From Pseudomonas inefficax (GTDB lineage: Bacteria; Pseudomonadota; Gammaproteobacteria; Pseudomonadales; Pseudomonadaceae): a stretch of DNA of 64,000 nt. The notes beneath the pieces were generated by a model. That model had not been told where the DNA came from. It made no database searches and saw only the letters and a list, made by a program, of their open reading frames with translations. Both the position numbers and the translations under genes were made by a program. The stretch spans positions 90,900 to 154,899 of the forward strand of contig NZ_OPYN01000179.1 of the NCBI RefSeq assembly GCF_900277125.1, given 5' to 3'. Every line of letters begins with the position of its first letter. The stretch's first letter is position 1. Shown piece after piece: positions 10,398-19,357 of this stretch.

Positions 10398-10511
10398 CGT
10401 GACGGGGTAGCCCAAATAGCGCATTGCCTTTAGCTTGCAAAAGGCGTAAATGGGCGAGAATTTCGCGAAAAATCAGGCCTCAATGCCTGTTTCAACAAGC
10501 CTTTAGGCAAA

Positions 10512-10539
10512 TTGACATCTGAATTTATCCCTCTATAGT
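10512..10539 (+). promoter_or_regulatory. sigma-70 promoter for gltA
   Basis: TTGACA (10512-10517) and TATAGT (10534-10539) are separated by 16 bases and lie about 58 bases upstream of the gltA ATG. A perfect AGGAGG Shine-Dalgarno sequence (10588-10593) lies 4 bases before that ATG. Confidence 0.75.
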
Positions 10540-10597
10540 GGTGCGGGCCCTGCGTGGGGGGTCTGTCTGATGATTTCAAGCATTAATAGGAGGCCAC

Positions 10598-11887
10598 ATG
10601 GCTGACAAAAAAGCGCAGTTGGTCATCGAGGGCGCTGCCCCCGTCGAGCTGCCCATTTTAACCGGCACCGTTGGTCCTGATGTAATCGACGTCCGCGGGT
10701 TGGGGGCCACTGGTCACTTCACCTTCGACCCTGGTTTCATGGCGACTGCCTCGTGCGAGTCGAAGATCACCTACATTGACGGCGACAAAGGTATCCTGCT
10801 GCACCGCGGCTACCCGATCGAGCAACTCGCCGAACAGTCCGACTACCTCGAAACCTGCTACCTGCTGCTCAACGGCGAACTGCCGAATGCCGAGCAGAAG
10901 GCCCAGTTCGTCAGCACCGTGAAGAACCACACCATGGTTCACGAGCAGCTGAAGTCCTTCTTCAACGGCTTCCGCCGCGATGCCCACCCGATGGCGGTGA
11001 TGTGCGGCGTGGTCGGCGCCCTGTCGGCGTTCTATCACGACTCCCTGGACATCAATAACCCGCAACACCGCGAAATTTCCGCGGTGCGCCTGGTCGCCAA
11101 GATGCCGACCCTGGCCGCGATGGTTTACAAGTACTCCATGGGCCAGCCGATGATGTACCCGCGCAACGACCTGTCGTACGCGGAAAACTTCCTGCACATG
11201 ATGTTCAACACCCCGTGCGAGATCAAACCGATCAGCCCGGTGCTGGCCAAGGCGATGGACCGGATCTTCATCCTCCACGCCGACCACGAGCAGAACGCCT
11301 CCACTTCTACCGTTCGTCTGGCCGGTTCGTCGGGTGCCAACCCGTTCGCCTGTATCGCCGCCGGCATCGCCGCACTGTGGGGCCCGGCCCACGGCGGTGC
11401 GAACGAAGCGGTACTGACCATGCTCGATGAAATCGGCGATGTCTCGAACATCGACAAGTTCATCGCCAAGGCCAAGGACAAGAACGACCCGTTCAAGCTC
11501 ATGGGCTTCGGTCACCGCGTGTACAAGAACCGCGACCCGCGCGCCACCGTGATGAAGCAGACCTGCGACGAAGTCCTGCGCGAACTGGGCATCAAGAACG
11601 ACCCGCAGCTGGAACTGGCCATGCGCCTGGAAGAGATCGCCCTGACCGATCCGTACTTCATCGAGCGCTCGCTGTACCCGAACGTCGACTTCTACTCGGG
11701 GATCATCCTCAAGGCGATCGGCATTCCGACCAGCATGTTCACCGTTATCTTCGCCCTGGCACGTACCGTGGGCTGGATCTCGCACTGGAAAGAAATGCTC
11801 TCCAGCCCGTACAAGATCGGCCGCCCGCGCCAGCTGTACACCGGCGAGCAGAAGCGCGACATCGTTGCACTGCAGGACCGCAAGTAA
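10598..11887 (+). CDS. gltA: citrate synthase (type II, hexameric)
   Basis: A 429-residue enzyme that condenses acetyl-CoA with oxaloacetate at the entry of the TCA cycle. The N-terminal beta-rich domain (residues 1-50) is typical of the NADH-sensitive Gram-negative type. Catalytic regions are visible as GPAHGGANEAVLTML, the His-bearing GFGHRVYKNRDPRA, and a later FYSGIILKAIGIP. The gene is divergent from the sdh operon and ends at an intrinsic terminator. Length and motifs are fully normal. Confidence 0.98.
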   Translation: MADKKAQLVIEGAAPVELPILTGTVGPDVIDVRGLGATGHFTFDPGFMATASCESKITYIDGDKGILLHRGYPIEQLAEQSDYLETCYLLLNGELPNAEQKAQFVSTVKNHTMVHEQLKSFFNGFRRDAHPMAVMCGVVGALSAFYHDSLDINNPQHREISAVRLVAKMPTLAAMVYKYSMGQPMMYPRNDLSYAENFLHMMFNTPCEIKPISPVLAKAMDRIFILHADHEQNASTSTVRLAGSSGANPFACIAAGIAALWGPAHGGANEAVLTMLDEIGDVSNIDKFIAKAKDKNDPFKLMGFGHRVYKNRDPRATVMKQTCDEVLRELGIKNDPQLELAMRLEEIALTDPYFIERSLYPNVDFYSGIILKAIGIPTSMFTVIFALARTVGWISHWKEMLSSPYKIGRPRQLYTGEQKRDIVALQDRK

Positions 11888-11908
11888 GCGTTGATCGCCG
11901 AACGCAAG

Positions 11909-11936
11909 AAGGCTGCCCTCGGGCAGCCTTTTTTAT
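11909..11936 (+). terminator. intrinsic terminator of gltA
   Basis: A perfect 10-bp stem (AAGGCTGCCC / GGGCAGCCTT) closed by a TCG loop is followed by a T-run and begins 21 bases after the gltA stop. Confidence 0.92.
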
Positions 11937-11960
11937 TTCTGCTCGGCGCGATGCGGTTTT

Positions 11961-12074
11961 GTGGGAGCGGCCTTGTGTCGCGAAAGGGGCGCGGAGCGGC
12001 CCCGGGATCTTAGGCTTACCGCAATATTGCCGGGGCTGCTTCGCAGCCCTTTCGCGACGCAAGGCCGCTCCCAC
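11961..12074. repeat. REPIN 1 (inverted pair of REP elements)
   Basis: Two copies of a REP element face each other. The left arm starts GTGGGAGCGGCCTTGTGTCG and its reverse complement closes the right end. Each is followed by an inner GC-rich hairpin. This doublet form is typical of REP/REPIN elements in the P. putida group. It sits between the gltA terminator and the convergent END of the START-domain gene. Confidence 0.85.
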
Positions 12075-12102
12075 AAGAAGCAGCCCTCACTAGGGCCGCC
12101 CC

Positions 12103-12711
12103 TCAGTTTTTCTCAGCCCGCTCCCGCAACCCTTTCAGGGTATTGAACGGCGCATCCACCACGAACTTGTTGGCCACCATCGCCGGCACGCTACCGCCCG
12201 GCTCGGTGTGTACCTGATAGGTCACTTCCGTGCTGTCGCCCTTGGGCACCAGTTTCCAGAAGCCTTCGACCTTCGCGACCCGCACAAAGCCCTTCTCTTC
12301 CGGGATATAGGTCGGCTCTTCCTTCAGGTTGCGCACCAGGCTGCCATCAGCACCCTTGACCGTGGTCACATGCAGCACCGAGTCCCGCGGCGTCACCGGC
12401 CATGGCGTATTGAACTGGGTGTAGGTCCAGCTCTGATCACCTTCGTGCTTGAGCAGCTTCTGCGACTTGCATTCGTGAATCCAGGCACAAGCCCCGACCA
12501 CGTCCTCCTGCAACGCCTGCACCTTGGCCAGCGGCGCCTTGATCAAGGTGACGCCTTGATAGGCCTTGTACTTGGAACCGGCCACTTCGCTGAGGGAAAC
12601 CTTGATCCCCTCCTCGTCCTTGGCCACCTGCCAGTTTTCGGCCCAGGCAGCAGGCGAAAGCAGAACACCCATGCCACACAGCAGTGCAATACGCTTGAAC
12701 GATCTCATCAT
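12103..12711 (-). CDS. START/SRPBCC-domain periplasmic protein
   Basis: A 202-residue protein with a cleavable signal peptide (FKRIALLCGMGVLLSPAAWA) and then a single START-like lipid-binding fold. Recognisable family features are WQVAKDEEGIKVSLSEV at the mature N-terminus, the central NTPWPVTPRDSVLHVT and the C-terminal helix LKGLRERAEK. Bacterial START proteins of this type are widespread in pseudomonads and no substrate is known. Two ATGs are adjacent; AGGATAAAC precedes the first. It faces gltA convergently across REPIN 1. The domain call is from pattern recognition; the function is unassigned. Confidence 0.8.
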   Translation of the reverse strand: MMRSFKRIALLCGMGVLLSPAAWAENWQVAKDEEGIKVSLSEVAGSKYKAYQGVTLIKAPLAKVQALQEDVVGACAWIHECKSQKLLKHEGDQSWTYTQFNTPWPVTPRDSVLHVTTVKGADGSLVRNLKEEPTYIPEEKGFVRVAKVEGFWKLVPKGDSTEVTYQVHTEPGGSVPAMVANKFVVDAPFNTLKGLRERAEKN

Positions 12712-12741
12712 GTTTATCCTTGTTGTCGAAGATCCAGCCTG

Positions 12742-12996
12742 TCACGCCGCCGTCATCTGCTCCCACCAACCGAGAATCCTGATGGCCTCGTCACGGTCAC
12801 TGCCGCACACCTCGACATCCGCCTTGAAACCGCCACACACTGCCGGCCGCTCGGGCTTGCCGAACAGGTCGCAGAGGTTGTCGACGGTCAGATGCAGGCA
12901 GCGCTCGCCAGCCGGCTTGCCATTGGGCATGCGCGGCATCGCAGAGGTAATGGACGGGGCGATGCAGCAGGCACCACAACCCTCACGGCAATTCAT
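12742..12996 (-). CDS. YkgJ-family cysteine-cluster protein
   Basis: An 84-residue protein with an N-terminal cysteine cluster CREGCGACC, further Cys residues near CLHL, NLCDLF and AVCGGF, and a C-terminal ADVEVCGS. This pattern is that of the small YkgJ/UPF0153 family, which is thought to bind zinc or iron. No partner is known. It lies 30 bases upstream of the START-domain gene on the same strand, so the two may be co-transcribed. Confidence 0.8.
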   Translation of the reverse strand: MNCREGCGACCIAPSITSAMPRMPNGKPAGERCLHLTVDNLCDLFGKPERPAVCGGFKADVEVCGSDRDEAIRILGWWEQMTAA

Positions 12997-13126
12997 GGCT
13001 ATTCACCAAAATCAGGACTCCCTGGAACAAAACGGGACGAACGTCCCTGGATAGTAACCGCTCAAACAGGCGTTTGAAATTGCTGGCATGATGAAATCTG
13101 CCGTGACCCGGCAGTCAGTTCACCGG

Positions 13127-13618
13127 CTACTGCCGGTACTCGAAATCGATGGCCGCCCCTTCCACGTCCCGACGGCTATCATTGCGCAGTTGCAGCTGCA
13201 TTTCGTTGCTGATCAACCGGCCATTGAGCTGGAACGGGCTGTCGCTGGTCTCCGGCTTCTCAGTGAACATGGGCGGCAGCAAAGGTTTGCGTCGCTGTAT
13301 AGGCGAAGGGCTGCCCACATTCGGCTCAAGGTTATCGACCATGTCGGCCGGCAGGCTGAGGTCGAGCTTCGCCTTGGGTAGCGGCTGGGCAATCTCCTTG
13401 CTCACCGGCTTGCGTGCCGCCCTGGCCTTGCTCTTACCGGCTTTTTTTGCCGCCTGCTTGTGCGCAGGCCTGGCTGCAGCCTTCTGCGCCGGCTTGGCTT
13501 TCTGCACCGGCCTGGCCGCCTGCGCCTGGCCTGCCGGCTGCGCAGCCTGGGCAACACCAGCCAGGCTGCACAGCGGTACAAGACACAGAATGAGGGCAAA
13601 ACGGCGCAAAGCATTCAT
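13127..13618 (-). CDS. hypothetical Lys/Ala/Pro-rich exported protein
   Basis: A 163-residue protein starting MNALRRFALILC with a signal peptide ending near AGVAQA. A low-complexity Ala/Lys/Pro/Gln segment (residues about 25-75) follows, then a small folded C-terminal part with LQLRNDSRRDVEGAAIDFEY. The upstream extension to 13666 (MEQGAYALFL) lacks a signal and is not chosen. I recognise no enzyme motif. Database entries of this type are sometimes mislabelled as translation initiation factor 2 because of the low-complexity stretch. The likely location is the periplasm or cell envelope. Confidence 0.65.
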   Translation of the reverse strand: MNALRRFALILCLVPLCSLAGVAQAAQPAGQAQAARPVQKAKPAQKAAARPAHKQAAKKAGKSKARAARKPVSKEIAQPLPKAKLDLSLPADMVDNLEPNVGSPSPIQRRKPLLPPMFTEKPETSDSPFQLNGRLISNEMQLQLRNDSRRDVEGAAIDFEYRQ

Positions 13619-13681
13619 GGCAAATGGACAGACTGGCAGGAAAAGTGCGTATGCTCCCTGTTCCACGGGCGCGTGGCAAGT

Positions 13682-15124
13682 CTACAAAAGGGCTGCCGCT
13701 GGCTCCCGGCACAATTGCTGGGCCAGCAAACCGAGCGTGATCACCGCGCGCTCGGCTTCCTTGTTCCAGGGTATGCCGCAATTAAGGCGTATGCAGTGGT
13801 TGAACTGCTCGGTATTACTGAATATCAGCCCCGGCGCAATACTGATGCCCTGCTCCAGCGCGCGCACATGCAGCTCCTGGGTATTGACCCGCCCCGGCAG
13901 GCTCACCCACAGAATGAAACCGCCCGTCGGCCGGGTCATCTGGGTACCCTCGGGGAAGTGCTGCTGCACCGCCAGCTGGTAGGCACTGAGGTTCTTGCGG
14001 TACTCCTGGCGGATGTAACGCAGGTGCCGGTCGTAGCCGCCATTTTCCAGGTAGGCCGCCACACCCATCTGCGTCACGCTGCAGGCCGAGTGGGTGGTGA
14101 AGGTTTGCAGGCGCTGGATTTCGTCCTGATAGCGCCCGGCGACCATCCAGCCGACCCGCACCCCAGGGGAAAGGGTCTTGGAAAAACTCGAGCAGTAGAT
14201 CACCCGGTCCAGCCGGTCGAACGCCTTCAGCGCCTTGGTCTTGCCCTGCTCGAACATCAATTCGCCATAGATGTCATCCTCGACGATCTGGATATCGAAG
14301 TCCGACGCCAGCCGCAGCAACTGCTTCTGCCGCTCCTCCGGGACAGTGCCGCCGAGCGGGTTGCTAAGGCGGGCGGTCAGGACCAGGGCCTTGATCGACC
14401 ATTGGTTGGCCGCTAGTTGCAGGGCCTCGAGGCTGATGCCGGTGGAGGGGTCGCTGGGGATCTCGATCACCTTCAGGCCCAGCAGGTCAGCCAGTTGCAA
14501 CAGACCGTAATAGGTAGGCGATTCGGCGGCGATCAGGTCGCCGGGACGGGTCAGCACGCGCAGCGACATCTGCAGCGCATCGACACAGCCATGGGTCACG
14601 ATCACTTCACGCGGGTCGACCAGCACACCGGCATCACGCATGCGAATGGCGATCTGCCGGCGCAGCGGCTCGAAACCGGGGCTGAACATGTAGCTGAAGG
14701 CACGCGGGCTATGGAAGCGCGTCACCTTGGCAATCTGCTGGTGCAGGGCACGGACCGGCAGGTAGTCGACGTGCGGCACAGCGGCGCCGAATGGGAACAC
14801 GCCATCACGGCGTGCCTCGGTCAGTACCTGCTGGATGATACTGGCGCGGGTGACCAGGCCGGGGCGCTCCACCCGAGCGATGTCCGGCGTCTGCGCGGTC
14901 AGGGCCGGAGTCTGGTGCACATAGTAGCCGGACTGCGGCCGCGCACGGATCAGCCCTTGGTCCTCGAGATTGGCATAGGCCTGCAGCACCGTGGCATGGC
15001 TGACGTTGAGCTGGGCGCTCATCTTGCGCACGGAGGGCACTCGCTCGCCTGGCTGGTAGACACCGCGACGGATGTCATCGGCCAGTTGCTGGGCGATACG
15101 CTGGTACAGCAGCAGGTTGGTCAT
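13682..15124 (-). CDS. MocR-type GntR/aminotransferase-fold regulator
   Basis: A 480-residue regulator. The N-terminal GntR winged helix spans residues 1-70 (LADDIRRGVYQPGERVPSVR, then MSAQLNVSHATVLQAYANLE). It is fused to a class I aminotransferase-like PLP domain (PTYYGLLQLADLLG, VEDDIYGELMF). The lysine in YCSSFSKTLSPGVRVGW is the expected PLP-binding residue. The start at 15124 (MTNLLLYQRIA) begins just before the helix-turn-helix; longer frames only add a low-complexity leader. It is monocistronic by appearance. The target and ligand cannot be told from the sequence. Confidence 0.88.
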   Translation of the reverse strand: MTNLLLYQRIAQQLADDIRRGVYQPGERVPSVRKMSAQLNVSHATVLQAYANLEDQGLIRARPQSGYYVHQTPALTAQTPDIARVERPGLVTRASIIQQVLTEARRDGVFPFGAAVPHVDYLPVRALHQQIAKVTRFHSPRAFSYMFSPGFEPLRRQIAIRMRDAGVLVDPREVIVTHGCVDALQMSLRVLTRPGDLIAAESPTYYGLLQLADLLGLKVIEIPSDPSTGISLEALQLAANQWSIKALVLTARLSNPLGGTVPEERQKQLLRLASDFDIQIVEDDIYGELMFEQGKTKALKAFDRLDRVIYCSSFSKTLSPGVRVGWMVAGRYQDEIQRLQTFTTHSACSVTQMGVAAYLENGGYDRHLRYIRQEYRKNLSAYQLAVQQHFPEGTQMTRPTGGFILWVSLPGRVNTQELHVRALEQGISIAPGLIFSNTEQFNHCIRLNCGIPWNKEAERAVITLGLLAQQLCREPAAALL

Positions 15125-15291
15125 GGCTGGCTCTCGACGCGCGGACGGGCTCGTTGTTCTTGTGTCGCTCACTGACGGTAGAGGATACCGTAACAGTTGC
15201 AAAGTGTACTGGGACAGATCGCAGGATAGTCAACAATACAGTTGCGTGACAGCTATGGAAACAATCAAGCCCCGGGTAGCCCGACGAAAAG

Positions 15292-15460
15292 AGGGGCTGC
15301 TTCGCAGCCCATCGCAGGCAAGCCAGCTCCCACAAGGATCGCACCAGCCTTTAGAAATTGAGCAAGACAGTTGATCCCACTTCGACACATTGACCTTAAG
15401 CCCTGCGCATTACCTGTGGGAGCTGGCTTGCCTGCGATGGGCCGCAAAGCGGCCCCCCTT
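15292..15460. repeat. REPIN 2
   Basis: Inverted REP pair with the GGAGCTGGCTTGCCTGCGAT head. The arms are separated by about 80 bases of unique DNA. It fills most of the 345-base gap between the MocR gene and the OmpA-like gene; I see no gene in that gap. Confidence 0.8.
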
Positions 15461-15469
15461 TCACCCGAT

Positions 15470-16282
15470 TCAGCGTGCTGGCGCCAGCTTACCCTTGTCA
15501 TCGGAGAACACGATCTCCACGCGGCGGTTCTGCGCCCTGCCCCGCTCCGAGGCATTGGCCTCGATCGGATACTGGTCGCCGTACCCCTCGACCTGCAGAC
15601 GCTTCTCGTCAATGCCCAGGTCCACCAGCATGTCGGCCACGGCCTGCGCCCGGTCGCGGGACAGCTTCAGGTTATCTTCGGCCGGCCCGGTACTGTCGGT
15701 GTAGCCCTCGATCCGCACCACCCGGCGCGGATTGAGCTGAAGGAACTGCACCAGCTTGAGCACGGTACGGCTTGCCGAGTTCTTCAGGTCGGCGCGGCCG
15801 GTGTCGAACAGCACGTCCCCCAGGGTCATTACCAGACCACGGTCGGCCTGCTCGGAGGCCAGCGCAGCGATCTGCGATTCGATCCACTTGCCCTGCTGCT
15901 GAACACTGGCCAGTTTGGCCTCGCGCAGGGCCAGCTGCAGGCGCTGGCGCTCCAGGTCGAGCTTGGCCTGGCGTTCCTGGTTCAGCGCCAGCTTGGCATG
16001 CTCGCTGGCAATTTCGCTGTAGCGCTGGCTCAGGTAGGCGTAATGGCGCACGTCGGCACCGGTGCCGATGTAGCTGGACAGGCGCTCGGCGCGGGCCAGC
16101 GACTCGCCGGCGCGAATCACGTCACGCGGCGCGCTGCGCAGCACATCGGAATCGTCCTTGACCTTCTGGAAGGCCGCGGCAGCGTCATCCAGTGCTGCGC
16201 TGCTGCGCTGGCTGGCGCAACCTTGCAAACCTGCCGCCAGCGCCAGCACGGCCAGCGCGGCCAATGGCACACGACGGATCAT
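15470..16282 (-). CDS. OmpA-family peptidoglycan-binding lipoprotein with DUF4398
   Basis: A 270-residue outer-membrane-type lipoprotein. The lipobox is LQGCAS near residue 22. A coiled-coil, Gln/Ala/Arg-rich DUF4398-like segment covers about residues 30-150. A C-terminal OmpA domain contains GDVLFDTGRADL, RIEGYTDSTG and NRRVEIVF, the motifs that bind meso-diaminopimelate in peptidoglycan. Its start overlaps the end of the upstream lipoprotein gene by 4 bases, so the two are translationally coupled and probably act together at the envelope. Confidence 0.88.
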   Translation of the reverse strand: MIRRVPLAALAVLALAAGLQGCASQRSSAALDDAAAAFQKVKDDSDVLRSAPRDVIRAGESLARAERLSSYIGTGADVRHYAYLSQRYSEIASEHAKLALNQERQAKLDLERQRLQLALREAKLASVQQQGKWIESQIAALASEQADRGLVMTLGDVLFDTGRADLKNSASRTVLKLVQFLQLNPRRVVRIEGYTDSTGPAEDNLKLSRDRAQAVADMLVDLGIDEKRLQVEGYGDQYPIEANASERGRAQNRRVEIVFSDDKGKLAPAR

Positions 16283-16632
16283 GGTTGCACCTCCAACTGC
16301 TTGCGCAGGCGCTGCACCCGCGACTGCAGCAATTGCAGCTGCTCTTCGCTCTTCTGGTTCAACACCTGGGCCTCGGCCAGGCGTGCATCCAGTTCGGCCT
16401 GCTCGGCACGCATGCGCGCATCGCGGTAGTCTTCGGTGAGCATGTTGGTCTTGGCCCGGGCCAGCTTGTCTTCAGCCAGCTTGAGCGCATCGACCTGCTC
16501 GGTGGCACCGACGGCCCTGGCCTGCGCCAGTGCCTGTTCGGAGATGCGCATCTGCTCGTCAGGGGCCGGATCGTTGGCGCAGCCAGCCAGGCCAAGCACG
16601 GCCAGGGCAAGGATCAATGGTTGGGTTCTCAC
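16279..16632 (-). CDS. DUF4398 lipoprotein
   Basis: A 117-residue lipoprotein with signal and lipobox (ALAVLGLAGCAND). A mostly helical, charged segment with heptad character (LAEDKLARAKTNML and a C-terminal LLQSRVQRLRKQLE) follows. It matches the DUF4398 region of the downstream OmpA-like protein, so the pair looks like a split and duplicated domain arrangement. It lies 9 bases after the solute-binding protein gene. Confidence 0.78.
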   Translation of the reverse strand: MRTQPLILALAVLGLAGCANDPAPDEQMRISEQALAQARAVGATEQVDALKLAEDKLARAKTNMLTEDYRDARMRAEQAELDARLAEAQVLNQKSEEQLQLLQSRVQRLRKQLEVQP

Positions 16633-16641
16633 GCAATCTTC

Positions 16642-17463
16642 CTAGTGTTTGGGGGCGTCCGACGGCACCTGCAGCTGCGCTTTCCAGCGCTCGACATTAC
16701 GTTGCAGCACGGCTTCGGACGCACCGGAGATCGGCAATTCTGTCAGTTTTTTCGCCAGTTGCCCACGCAACCAGCTGTCATTGCAAGCCGAATTGTGGGA
16801 AAGGGCCAGATACAGACCCGGCCGATCCACCGGCAGGCCGCGGGCGATCAGGTCATTGCTCATGCCCAGGCTCTGGGCCATGGCCATGCCCGAATAGCGG
16901 CCAGCGAGCACATAATCCACCTGGCCGAGCACCAGCTTCTGGAACGCCTGGGTCAGGTTCTGTGCTGGCACCAGCTTCAGCTGGGCCTTGGCGAAAGCGG
17001 TAAAGGCCGGGGTCAGCCGCGCGCGCTCGGACAAACTGCCCTGGTACTGCGCCAGGTCCGCCGGGCCTTCGAAGGCCAGTGTGGCGTCGTGGCGCGTCCA
17101 CACCAGGTATTCGTTGAGCTGCAGGGGTGGGTGGATGTAGTCCAGCGCAGTCAGTTGCTCCACCTGCATGGGGGTGTCGAGCAGCAGGTCCATGCGCCCG
17201 CTACGTACTTCTTCCAGCGCCTGGTCACGACGGCCGGCGCTCAGCACCTCCACTTTCACGCCCAGCTCGCCAGCCACCTGGCGCAGCAGGTCGACGTTGG
17301 CGCCGATCAGGTGTTTCGGGTCGTTCGGGTCCTGCCATGAATAGGGCGGCGCATCAGGGCTGCCGGTTGCTACCAGGCGTTCGCACTTGCCTGCCGCCAT
17401 GGCCAGTGGTGACATCAGCAATGCCACACATGCCAGCGCCTTGCCCGTTCCGCACAATGTCAT
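16642..17463 (-). CDS. periplasmic solute-binding protein, family 3-like
   Basis: A 273-residue protein with a signal peptide (VALLMSPLAMAAG) and a type-II periplasmic binding fold. SPDAPPYSWQDPN, GANVDLLRQVAGELGV and SGRMDLLLDTPM correspond to the usual SBP_bac_3 motifs. There is no permease or ATPase nearby, so it is an orphan receptor-like protein rather than part of a complete ABC transporter. It is the first gene of a probable three-gene unit with the two lipoproteins. The ligand is unknown. Confidence 0.8.
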   Translation of the reverse strand: MTLCGTGKALACVALLMSPLAMAAGKCERLVATGSPDAPPYSWQDPNDPKHLIGANVDLLRQVAGELGVKVEVLSAGRRDQALEEVRSGRMDLLLDTPMQVEQLTALDYIHPPLQLNEYLVWTRHDATLAFEGPADLAQYQGSLSERARLTPAFTAFAKAQLKLVPAQNLTQAFQKLVLGQVDYVLAGRYSGMAMAQSLGMSNDLIARGLPVDRPGLYLALSHNSACNDSWLRGQLAKKLTELPISGASEAVLQRNVERWKAQLQVPSDAPKH

Positions 17464-17508
17464 CCCTCACTCCTTGTATTGCTTCGCACCCTAGCGGCAC
17501 ACGCCGCC

Positions 17509-17608
17509 CCTGTAGGAGCAGCCTTGTGCTGCGAAAGGGCCTGCATGAACAACAAATATCTATGGCTGTGACTGCCTCTTCGCAGCACAAGGCTGCTCCT
17601 ACAGGGGC
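17509..17608. repeat. REPIN 3
   Basis: Inverted REP pair with the variant head CTGTAGGAGCAGCCTTGTGC. It lies between the divergent starts and ends of the solute-binding gene and etfA. Confidence 0.8.
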
Positions 17609-17621
17609 CAGGACAGGTCAC

Positions 17622-17655
17622 AAAAAAACCCGGCCCCCTGTACGAGGGCCGGGTT
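17622..17655 (-). terminator. intrinsic terminator of etfBA
   Basis: On the minus strand a 10-bp stem (AACCCGGCCC / GGGCCGGGTT) with an 8-base loop is followed by a run of T residues. It starts about 23 bases after the etfA stop. Confidence 0.9.
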
Positions 17656-17677
17656 CTTTATAAGTGAAGCAGGCGGA

Positions 17678-18607
17678 TCAGACCAGCTTTTCCAGCTCCG
17701 GAACCGCTTCGAACAGGTCAGCGACCAGGCCGTAGTCGGCTACCTGGAAGATCGGCGCTTCTTCGTCCTTGTTGATCGCCACGATCACCTTGGAGTCCTT
17801 CATGCCGGCCAGGTGCTGGATCGCGCCGGAGATACCTACGGCGATGTACAGCTGTGGCGCTACGATCTTGCCGGTCTGGCCGACCTGCATGTCGTTCGGC
17901 ACGAAGCCTGCGTCGACCGCGGCGCGCGAAGCACCGACGGCAGCACCGAGCTTGTCGGCCAGGCTGTACAGGTGCTTGAAGTTGTCACCGTTGCCCATGC
18001 CACGGCCGCCGGAAACGACGATCTTGGCAGCGGTCAGCTCTGGGCGATCGGACTTGGCCAGCTCTTCGCCAACGAAGGCCGAGATGCCAGCGTTGTGCGC
18101 AGCACCAACGGCTTCGATGGCAGCCGAACCACCTTCGGCGGCCACGGCGTCGAAGCCGGTGGTACGCACGGTGATGACCTTGATGGCGGCGCTCGATTGC
18201 ACGGTGGCAATGGCGTTACCGGCATAGATCGGGCGCTTGAAGGTGTCGGCGGACTCGACCGAGATGATCTCGGAAATCTGGTCAACGTCCAGCAGCGCGG
18301 CAACGCGCGGCAGGATGTTCTTGCCGTTGGTGGTGGCCGGGGCCAGTACGTGGCTGTAGGCCTTGGCCAGCTCGACAATCAGCGGCGCGACGTTTTCCGG
18401 CAGCACATGGGCGTAGGCAGCGTTATCGGCAACCAGCACCTTGGCCACGCCAGCGATCTTGGCTGCGGACTCGGCAACGCCGCCCACGTTCTGGCCAGCG
18501 ACCAGCACGTGCACATCACCACCAATCTTGGCGGCAGCAGCAACAGTGTTCAGGGTGGCCGGGGCTACGGCACCGTTTTCGTATTCAGCGACAACCAGGA
18601 TAGTCAT
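17678..18607 (-). CDS. etfA: electron transfer flavoprotein subunit alpha
   Basis: A 309-residue FAD-binding subunit of ETF, which collects electrons from acyl-CoA dehydrogenases and other flavin enzymes. The C-terminal FAD motif is visible as VSGGRGMGNGDNF, ASRAAVDAGFVPNDMQVGQT, YIAVGISGAIQHLAGM and the terminal AINKDEEAPIF. The start codon abuts the etfB stop codon with no gap, a typical co-translated pair. Confidence 0.97.
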   Translation of the reverse strand: MTILVVAEYENGAVAPATLNTVAAAAKIGGDVHVLVAGQNVGGVAESAAKIAGVAKVLVADNAAYAHVLPENVAPLIVELAKAYSHVLAPATTNGKNILPRVAALLDVDQISEIISVESADTFKRPIYAGNAIATVQSSAAIKVITVRTTGFDAVAAEGGSAAIEAVGAAHNAGISAFVGEELAKSDRPELTAAKIVVSGGRGMGNGDNFKHLYSLADKLGAAVGASRAAVDAGFVPNDMQVGQTGKIVAPQLYIAVGISGAIQHLAGMKDSKVIVAINKDEEAPIFQVADYGLVADLFEAVPELEKLV

Positions 18608-19357
18608 TTAGATTACCTTCGCTTCGTTCTTCAGCTTCTCGACCAGTTCGGCCACCGATTTGACCTTGATGCCAGCGCTGCGGGCAGCCGGGGCTTCAAC
18701 CTTCAGGGTCTTGTTGGTGGAGGCGAGGGAAACGCCCAGCGCGTCTGGGGTGACGGTCTCCAGCGGCTTCTTCTTGGCCTTCATGATGTTCGGCAGCGAC
18801 GCGTAACGTGGCTCGTTCAGGCGCAGGTCGGTGGTGACGATGGCCGGCAGGTTCAGTGCAACGGTCTGCAGGCCGCCGTCGATTTCACGGGTGACGTTCA
18901 GCTTGTCGCCAGCCACTTCGACCTTGGAGGCGAAGGTGCCCTGGGCGAAGCCGGTCAGCGCAGCCAGCATCTGGCCGGTCTGGTTGTTGTCGCTGTCGAT
19001 GGCCTGCTTGCCGAGGATGACCAGCTGCGGCTGCTCTTTGTCGACAACGGCTTTCAGCGCCTTGGCCACGGCCAGGGAGTTCAGTTCGTCAGCGGCTTCG
19101 ACCAGGATGGCACGGTCGGCACCCAGGGCCAGGGCGGTACGCAGCTGCTCCTGGGCAGTGGTCGGGCCGACGGAAACGACGACGATCTCGGTGGCGACGC
19201 CCTTTTCCTTCAGGCGTACGGCTTCTTCCACGGCGATTTCGCAGAAGGGGTTCATGGACATCTTGACGTTAGCAAGGTCGACGCCGGAGTTGTCCGCCTT
19301 GACGCGAACCTTGACGTTGTAGTCGACCACTCGTTTGACAGCTACAAGAACCTTCAT
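18608..19357 (-). CDS. etfB: electron transfer flavoprotein subunit beta
   Basis: A 249-residue ETF subunit that binds AMP. It starts MKVLVAVKRVVDYNVKVR and contains the family signatures VKMSMNPFCEIAVEEAVRLK and LGKQAIDSDNNQTGQMLAA. It is first in the etfBA operon and divergent from the ETF-ubiquinone oxidoreductase gene, so electron donor and acceptor partners are set back to back. Confidence 0.97.
   Translation of the reverse strand: MKVLVAVKRVVDYNVKVRVKADNSGVDLANVKMSMNPFCEIAVEEAVRLKEKGVATEIVVVSVGPTTAQEQLRTALALGADRAILVEAADELNSLAVAKALKAVVDKEQPQLVILGKQAIDSDNNQTGQMLAALTGFAQGTFASKVEVAGDKLNVTREIDGGLQTVALNLPAIVTTDLRLNEPRYASLPNIMKAKKKPLETVTPDALGVSLASTNKTLKVEAPAARSAGIKVKSVAELVEKLKNEAKVI

Noticed and set aside
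10258..10440. Small 60-residue open frame in the sdhC-gltA gap
   Set aside because: It overlaps both promoters, has no ribosome-binding site and no sensible protein features.
11961..12074. Possible CRISPR array or tRNA-like structure from repeated stem-loops
   Set aside because: The copies are inverted pairs, scattered singly through the window with no regular spacers, so they are REP/REPIN elements.
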